From contig JANAVB010002199.1 of the NCBI GenBank assembly GCA_029216955.1, positions 16,119,120 to 16,183,119 of the forward strand: 64,000 bases of DNA. The letters run 5' to 3'. The notes beneath the pieces are model-generated. The model searched no databases and was not told the DNA's origin. It worked only from the letters and a program-made list of their open reading frames with translations. The position numbers and the translations under genes are program-made. This document shows positions 57,330 through 64,000 of the stretch, piece by piece. The stretch comes from Iris pallida (taxonomy: Eukaryota > Streptophyta > Magnoliopsida > Asparagales > Iridaceae). Position 1 is the first letter of the stretch. Every line of letters begins with the position of its first letter.

Positions 57330-59063
57330 CATATCTGGCGAAGGTTAATAGATAGGGTGATGTTATATATCTGGAACTTTCATTTTGTATGGCTATACGG
57401 AAAACAGTTATGATATTTTTACCGAATTTGAGAGGTTTTTGAGCCAGTCGTTTATGAAGTGTTAAAAAAGAAAATCGTTGCTAGTTATTTTTTGAGACTA
57501 GTTTTGATCGGCTCAAAATATTCCAAAACAAGTGCAGTGCTATTTTGAGTGTCTTTATAAACACCCCAAATTGAAATGTTTGAGGGTTTCTATTTTTTTC
57601 TTCTTTCATTTATCTCTTTATCTGAAAAAACATAAACTACAACTGCTAATGTCCTATCATATTATTTTTTTCTTCTCATCTTTGTTTCTTTTGAAGTCCC
57701 TTTTCACTGCTACTTCCTCTAAAATGTGATTTTTTTAATGCCTCTAAGTATTTATGATTTATTACTTGTCAAACCATTTTATGTTTGCGAATTATGAGTG
57801 TATAAGCTATTGTTTGGAAGTACAATTCTAATTTTTTCTTTTTTTTGAAGAACTTGTGTTTATATATGGGCATATAAGTAATTTTATTATTTAAAAAATC
57901 TTTTAGAACCGTTCGTTAATTAATTACCAAGTATTGGTTAGATTGGTTTAAAAAGTTGTTACTTAAAATCGTCCAAAATCGAATCTCTCATAGCCGTCCA
58001 AAATTGGTACTTTAAAAATATCTTATAACCGATACTCCAGCAATTGCCAACTAGACCCGCTACTACAAGCAGTACTGTACCTTTGATCGTGAAATATCGA
58101 TTTCTTGTTGAACCCTGTGAAAAAAACGTGAAAGTAGGATACTCCAAATTCGGGGGTCACAGTGTTTCATAAAACGTTCTCGGTGGAAAACAAATGTGAG
58201 TGAAAGGTCCCACTGAATCAAATTTGATCTAAATCTAAAAATAGTGAGAATTCTTGATCTTTCTCAATAGCTCTCTCAATTCGAAGATCCAGGATTTGAA
58301 TTGATGCCCTTTCATTGATTCCTCCTAAAGATTTTCATTGATTCCTCAAAATTTCATTTCAATTGAAATTTTGTTATTCACGATGTACGATGAGCCCCGT
58401 TAAGGTTAAGCATCTGAATGGTTAAAACGTCCAACTCATAATTGGCAAATTCGTAGGTTCAATTTCTGCTGGATGCACGCCAATGGTTCAATAAGTCTAT
58501 GGAATCTCATCATCCATACATAACGAATTGGTATGTTATATTCATACCATAACATATGAACAGTAAGAACTAGAATTATTATCGATACGACCCTTAAGTT
58601 TTTTTTAAACTGCGAAAGATATACTAATGAAATTATAAAAATTCTTCCCTCGTCCAAAACTTCTTGTTCTTGTTGTTATAATGCATAAAATTGGTGAAAT
58701 TAGTTTATTGTAGTGAATGGCAAGGGTGCACCGTGCATTATCCTTCTCATCCTCAACAACTTGGCAGTTTGGAGACCACGACAGCAATAGTTTGAAATTT
58801 GGGGCTTTCGTACATTTGTTGGACTTTAATTTTGGGGCTTTGAATTTAACCTTCTCCTTGTATGGAAAAAAAAAAAAAAAAACAATTAAATTGTAAAGCA
58901 ATCTTATATGTGGCTGAAGAAAGACTTTTGAGCCTCGTCAAGATGACAGAGATATGAAGGAGAGTGGATTGAGTTGAGGACTTATTTGACAATTTTTGGT
59001 ACTTTTGACACCGACGTTATGTTCATGTAACGTTTTAATACCAGTAATGCTATGGCTACGCAG
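57330..59063. other. Intergenic AT-rich DNA
   Basis: No gene or transposon end is recognised. An 18-A run lies at 58866-58883. Confidence 0.5.
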
Positions 59064-59983
59064 TGTTCAAAACGTCGTGTGATCCGAATCAGAGTTGGTC
59101 CATGAAGTACGATATTTTCTCGTATAAGGTCTAAACTAATTTTAATTATCTACACCTCATGATCCCACATTTTATTGGAAACTGAGATACATACAATCCA
59201 ACAATCTCCACCTTAACTCGTTTTCGTCGAACCCCTGTTACCTTTGCTCGTTCCCCACCAACTGAAAAACTAGGAGATTCAACATATTGTCAACTCGATC
59301 CGTTCGACCACGATCTCCACCAGTTGAACAACCACAAAATTTAACGTATTGTCATCTCAATTCATTCGACCACAAAATCAAACCGATTCGTCCATATTAA
59401 ACACCATATTGTGTGCCGACAACAATGTCTTGCTCCACCTTGAACACCACAAAACCAAACCAACACGTTCATCCACACTATCATTGTGTGCCAACCACAA
59501 CGTCTTATTCTACCTTGGACACGAGCCGGTATATCCGTGTTTACGCATAAACGTTCAGCACCATCTGTATCGAACCAATTAGAGCCGTCCAAACCATCCC
59601 CCATAAATATGGGCTCTGATACAACTTATTGGAAATTTTTGCTCCATCAGACGCGAGCATGTATATCCATGTATACGCATGAACGTTACGTTCAGCACCA
59701 TCTATCTCGAACCAATTAGAGCTGTCCAAATCAGCCTTCGAACCATGGGCTATGATACCACTTGTTGAAAACGTGATGTGATTCGAACCGGATTTGGTCT
59801 ATAAGGTGCGATATTAGACTGAGTCCATATGTCTTAAAAAGAAGAAAAAAAATATGTAAGACCTGAACCAATCTCAATGATCTACACATCATAATTCCAC
59901 CACCTTTCCAATGTGAAACTAATTTATCAACTCAACTCTCACCACTTTTGACTGCTCAACTGAAAATGAGATACAATTTAACA
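59064..59983 (-). mobile_element. TRIM-like miniature LTR element, minus strand
   Basis: Two diverged direct repeats start TGTT(C/G)AAAACGT and end ...ACA: 59064-59203 (140 bp, partly deleted) and 59763-59983 (221 bp). Read on the minus strand, the longer one is followed by TGGTATCATAGC, a near-match to the tRNA-iMet primer site (plus-strand 59747-59758). The shorter one is preceded by AAGGTGGAGAT, a typical polypurine tract. The interior has no coding capacity. It contains a tandem duplication of the primer-site-proximal segment: a second degenerate site reads GGGCTCTGATACAACTTATTGGA at about 59609, and the phrase TTCAGCACCATCT...TCGAACCAATTAGAGC occurs twice. No target duplication is recognised. 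Confidence 0.75.
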
Positions 59984-60450
59984 CTAGTCGTGTACAGAGT
60001 TGCATCGTTGAGAATATTCGTCTGGATGCACAATCGAACTTGTTTTGTGCTCTCTAATCATAATTTGTCAACTATGCAAATTACGTGGCCATAATATTAT
60101 TCTTTTTCTTCTTCTTAATTTCTCTGGGTTGCTTTTAGTAGGACAGCACGCTAATTTCAAAGAGGCTCCCTAGAGTTGATTTGCCAACCATGGTCATGGA
60201 TTTATGCAAATTTGCACGAAGTCAATACAAGTGATGGCATTGATATCTTTGCTAGTAGATTTTATTTCCTTTTTATATTCTTATTATAGTAGTGTTACTG
60301 TTATGTTTGTTAAGTTGAAGATTCCATGACAAAGTTCAGACAACTACTACTACTGATAACAAAAAAAATATCACATGTTGCACACTAACACCTCCTCCTA
60401 ACAACTACTTTTATACCTCCATTTGTCGGACCAGTTGCTTATACCTCCAA

Positions 60451-60455
<5 letters not shown>
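59984..60455. other. Intergenic DNA
   Basis: No supported feature. Confidence 0.5.

Positions 60456-60515
<60 letters not shown>
60456..60515. repeat. (TA)n microsatellite
   Basis: About 30 TA units. Confidence 0.95.
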
Positions 60516-60519
<4 letters not shown>

Positions 60520-60539
60520 TTTCTCAAATCGGATCCCGA

Positions 60540-60722
60540 TGGACCCACAACCACCTCTGTACCTCAAGTAGCTAAGGTGAAAGGCATTCTCTGGACCCAC
60601 AAGCACCTCTGGCTTTAGGTGGCTAAGATGGAAGGCATTTTTCCAACAACCCCGGTCCCAGGCTCGACCACAATGGCCCTACAACCACCTCTAGCTTACG
60701 TGGCTAAGGTGGAAGGTATTTT
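60540..60722. repeat. Three diverged direct repeats of about 50 bp
   Basis: The phrase GGACCCACAA(C/G)CACCTCTG...GTGGCTAAG(A/G)TGGAAGGCATT occurs at 60540, 60593 and 60673. The first two are adjacent and the third follows a 30-bp spacer. Confidence 0.8.
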
Positions 60723-61623
60723 TTTTTTCCAGCAATCCGAATTCGAGACGGAGGAGGGGAACATTAGTCCTTCTATTTAATAAATAAACAGTGAAAATGG
60801 ATGCTCTACAAGGAAGATTTTGTGTATTTATCCCAAGAACACGTACGTAGTTATGCCTACCTACACATGACATATATACAACGTGTTGACCTGCATGGCT
60901 ATATATGTATGTGTGTGGTTGGTAGCCAGTCAATTATGTAATCCAACCATCTTTAGTTGTTTGGTGAGAAAGTGTTGAAACAATTAGACAATCATTGGAT
61001 TCCATATCACCACCTAGCTAGCTAATAATGCGTGTTCGACTACGCATTCTTCGTGTCGATATAAGAAATTTACTTTATTCTTAATGGCAATATATATGTT
61101 CACTTTCTAAAGGAAGACTAGTAACGCAAGCTCCTTGATTTTTCTTGGAAGGTTTCAATTTAGACTAAGTTGTTGTTTCCTTTTGACTATAATGCAGTCC
61201 GAAATGCTAACTTGCCGCGGGCGGGCCAGTTTGTCTGTCTGCATGGCCAAATTTTATTGGATCCTCCTATTTGTATGAATTTTACGTCAATTGATCTGTC
61301 AATAGGGTGACGTTACGTGGCGACAGATTGGCCTGTGCACGGACAAAATAGCAGCGTTAGTAATCATTGTAAGAAATATAAGGGTATTTGTTAATGCATA
61401 TTGAGAGGTTTACTTGTGTTGAAGGTCATATGACGAACGATGATTGAAAACATTGATCACAGAAATCTAAGTCACATCCATGGGAGTACCTATAAAATGA
61501 TGCTAATGTGACTATTTCTTTCTCATTTATGGTGAAAGAGAAAGAAAGGCCTAATCCGAACCAAACTAGCTTTGACATAACACAAAATGTTCTAGAACAG
61601 TCAAATTATAGGCAGTACCTTAC
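60723..61623. other. Intergenic DNA
   Basis: No gene is recognised. Confidence 0.5.
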
Positions 61624-62227
61624 TAGGGTGAGCATATATAACGGTTGAAAACCGAAAATCAAATCAAAATTTGATTATCGATTCTGTTTTCGGTTATCGA
61701 TTCTGTTTTCGGTTTAAAAATTTGAAATAACGGTTCGATTTTCGGTTCTTGATCCGATTAACCGGATCGAACCGAACCGAAAATCGATTTAGATTCCGTA
61801 ATTTATCAAACTACCATCAAACTACATATACTAATGTTTTGTAATCCTTAACTGAGCGCACTCTCTTCTTCTATTCTCTGTCGGTACTTCTTTGAGCACT
61901 CTCTCTCTCTCTCTACCCTCAATTTATATATAGTAATATTTTTTCGTACTATGTAATATAATAATTCATAAATACAATAATGACATTATTTTAAAAAAAT
62001 TGTTATTTAGATAGGCTCATTTTGCTAAAAATTTGAAAGTCCTGCACATTTGCCCATGAAACCCAACCGACCGAAAATCGAACCAAATTAATTCGGTTCG
62101 GTTTTGTTCGGTTCTTATAAAAATGGTTCGATTTTCGGTCTTGAGAAATACAATTTACGATTATTTCGGTTTTCATATATATATATATGGTTCGGTTTGA
62201 ACCGAATCGAAACGTTGCTCACCCCTA
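61624..62227. mobile_element. hAT-like MITE rich in CGGTT, same family as 25016-25517
   Basis: The left end is TAGGGTGAGCATATATAACGG; the right end read inward is TAGGGGTGAGCAACGTTTCGG. Arms are rich in CCGAAAATCGAACC/GGTTCGGTTTTG. The flanks contain CAGTACCT and TAGTACCT, which would be an 8-bp duplication if the ends are taken a few bases further out; the exact boundary is unsettled. Confidence 0.8.
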
Positions 62228-62611
62228 GCTAGTACCTATATACAACCAACCGATATATCGGTTAGTTAGCAAACAAAGTAGGAGGATGACCAATTGATCA
62301 GTCCAGCGCTTGTAGCTCATATGAAAAATAACACGGATGTCAAACGGAACCGACAGAATTCGAGCCTCCTAACTGTAAGGACATATAGGTGTGTGTGGAT
62401 AGCTAATTTGTAATAATAAAAAAGTAACTGATCATAGTTTAAGCGAAATTGGAGAAAAGACTATAATTAAAGCGAGTCATTATCTTGATACTTATGTATT
62501 TAATGCACTCGTCTACATTCATCGAACCTTAGTAGTTCCCTATTGATTTTTCTCTATTCTTTCAACCTTTAATGCGGCTGGCCTTCGTTCTTCAAGCTGG
62601 ATTTCAAAATT
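62228..62611. other. Intergenic DNA
   Basis: No supported feature. Confidence 0.5.
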
Positions 62612-63495
62612 CAAGGTTGGCACCATCAGTACCGAAATTGGTATCGGATTCTTCCTATAAGTATCGCAATCGATGGTATCGACGGTTTCAGATTTGAAGT
62701 ATCAAATTTTTTGTTATAAGAAAACAAATAATTAATAATAAATTATTAAAATTTTAGAAAAATATATTTTATATATTTAGTCATAATTTTAAGTATTTCG
62801 TGTGTTATTTTTTACTATTTTTGAAATTGAATGAGATAGTAGTCACCATTGTAAATTGGTTTATGTGCGACAGATAAGTTTTCTTCGTTTAATTATATAC
62901 TTTTGGCTAAATTACAACTTGATACCCTCAACTAACACTGTTTTTCAACTTGATACCCTCAACTTTTATAGGTACTAACTTAATACCATATCTCAACTTA
63001 TATTTCTAACTTGATACAAAAAAAAAAAATATTCCTAAACTATCCTCCCCACACCACTCCTTGCCTCCCCCCCCCCCCCCCCCAGCTGCTACTTTCCCCA
63101 CCCCCGACGGCCATCCCCCCCCCCCCCCCCCCCCCCTCTCCGGCGACCACCCCCCTACCCGCCCCGAGCGCCGCCGCCCCCTGTCCGGCGTGCCCGCCGT
63201 CCGCTACCACCCACAACCGGAGAGAGAAAAGGGAGGAGGGGGGGAGAAGAGAAGGGACAATTTGGTCCAATTTTTTTTCAGGGTATCAAGTTAGTACCTA
63301 TAAAAGTTACGGGTATCAAGTTGAAAAACAGTGATAGTTGAGGGTATCAAGTTGTAATTTAGCCTATACTTGTACATATTTGTTGTTTTGTCTTTTTCGT
63401 TCAATTTTTTTTTTGCCAAATTGGCCCCTAATGTCAGTATAGGTATCAGTTCGATATTGGATCGGGATATGTCAAACCTTATAGTGCAAACTATG
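62612..63495. mobile_element. Second copy of the GGTATCGG hAT-like MITE, split by an insertion
   Basis: It starts CAAGGTTGGCACCATCAGTACC, like 54438. It continues with the same AT-rich middle (GAAAACAAATAATTA, AATAAATTATT, TCATAATTTTAAGTATTT). It resumes after 63373 with TTTGTCTTTTTCGTTCAATTTT and ends CAAACTATG, matching the other copy's AAACAATG. The imperfect flanks TTTCAAAATT and TTTCAAATTC probably derive from the target duplication. Confidence 0.8.
62905..63364. mobile_element. Mutator-like MITE nested in the GGTATCGG element
   Basis: A 460-bp element with long terminal inverted repeats of about 85 bp: GGCTAAATTACAACTTGATA on the left, its inverse TATCAAGTTGTAATTTAGCC on the right, and further pairing through CTCAACTTTTATAGGTACTAA. 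The flanks TATACTTTT (62896-62904) and TATACTTGT (63365-63373) form a 9-bp duplication with one mismatch. The spacer is strongly C-rich, with runs of 17 (63067-63083) and 23 Cs (63115-63137). Non-coding; open frames in it are Pro- or Gly-rich artefacts. Confidence 0.88.
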
Positions 63496-64000
63496 TTTCA
63501 AATTCAATCCCAAGGTGTTGATACTAACCAACAAGTAAACCCGTAACCCAACCTTGCAAGCCAAGGCAGTAACATAAGATTTGAATCAACATCCTCCAAA
63601 TCCAAATTAAATCTCATCAATCTGATGGGTTAGTTATTGTACGTCATCTTTTTCCTTCTTACGTATCCAAATGATTATTATGTAGTTAATTAGTACTAAT
63701 AAGTGTGCATCTATGTCAGCCTTCACAATTTTCAACAAATTAACTACAGTCGGCTTCGCTTTCGACACATGAAGTCGTTGTTGATTAATAATTAGTTGAT
63801 ATTGTAGCTTCTTGTTGTGGAAAACATGACACCCCGTGTCCTCCGAGACAATAGTCTTCGTATATATATGGTCCCTAGCCCAAGTGGTCAGGGAGGGGAG
63901 CAAGAGCGAAGACAGAATTTTTTTTTATAGGAGGCTAAATGGAAAAATAAAAATAAAAATCATCTTATAACTCAAAAAATAAATAATCTACAAAAACTAC
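63496..64000. other. Intergenic DNA to the window end
   Basis: AT-rich, no recognised gene. Confidence 0.45.

Noticed and set aside
63011..63334. Pro-rich open frame near the window end
   Set aside because: Made by C homopolymers in the spacer of a Mutator-like MITE.

Overview
This window is nuclear DNA from a flowering plant, most likely a monocot. Four plant genes or gene pieces can be read, with plant-type splice sites and long AT-rich introns. The first exon of the acyl-CoA-ligase gene and the 5' half of the mTERF gene are very GC-rich and become AT-richer downstream, a gradient typical of monocots. I cannot name the species. Most of the rest is transposon-derived: two LTR retrotransposons with target-site duplications (TSDs), one TRIM-like element, RTE-type LINE pieces and about a dozen small inverted-repeat DNA elements.

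Layout. 1-1140: retroelement-like DNA with a 30-bp tandem repeat. 1141-8379: a complete but non-coding LTR retrotransposon with TSD AAAAC. 8380-11930: intergenic, with a long AT microsatellite. 11934-12310: a very regular array of nine 27-bp palindromes. 12940-30932 (+): a nine-exon gene for a DP protein, the dimerization partner of E2F; its introns hold most of its 18 kb and carry at least nine mobile-element insertions. 31828-35111 (-): a six-exon 4-coumarate:CoA ligase-like gene (4CLL7 type), convergent with the DP gene. 35970-44274: a young LTR retrotransposon (TSD CTACT, equal 1678-bp LTRs) that codes only for a Gag-like zinc-knuckle protein. 46292-48073 (+): an intronless organelle-targeted mTERF gene with a clear promoter. 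48074-53700: nested inverted-repeat elements. 53766-57284 (+): the last three exons of an armadillo-repeat kinesin (ARK-type) gene, broken by an in-frame stop. 57330-64000: TRIM-like element, microsatellites and small DNA transposons, one of them nested in another.

The host genes are not a functional cluster: DP acts with E2F in cell-cycle transcription, the 4CL-like enzyme activates carboxylic acids (probably in peroxisomes), the mTERF acts on organelle nucleic acids, and the ARK piece comes from a cytoskeletal motor gene. The most unusual local structure is the palindrome array about 630 bp upstream of the DP start codon. Exon borders were set by hand from splice signals, reading frame and remembered family conservation; no alignment was run.
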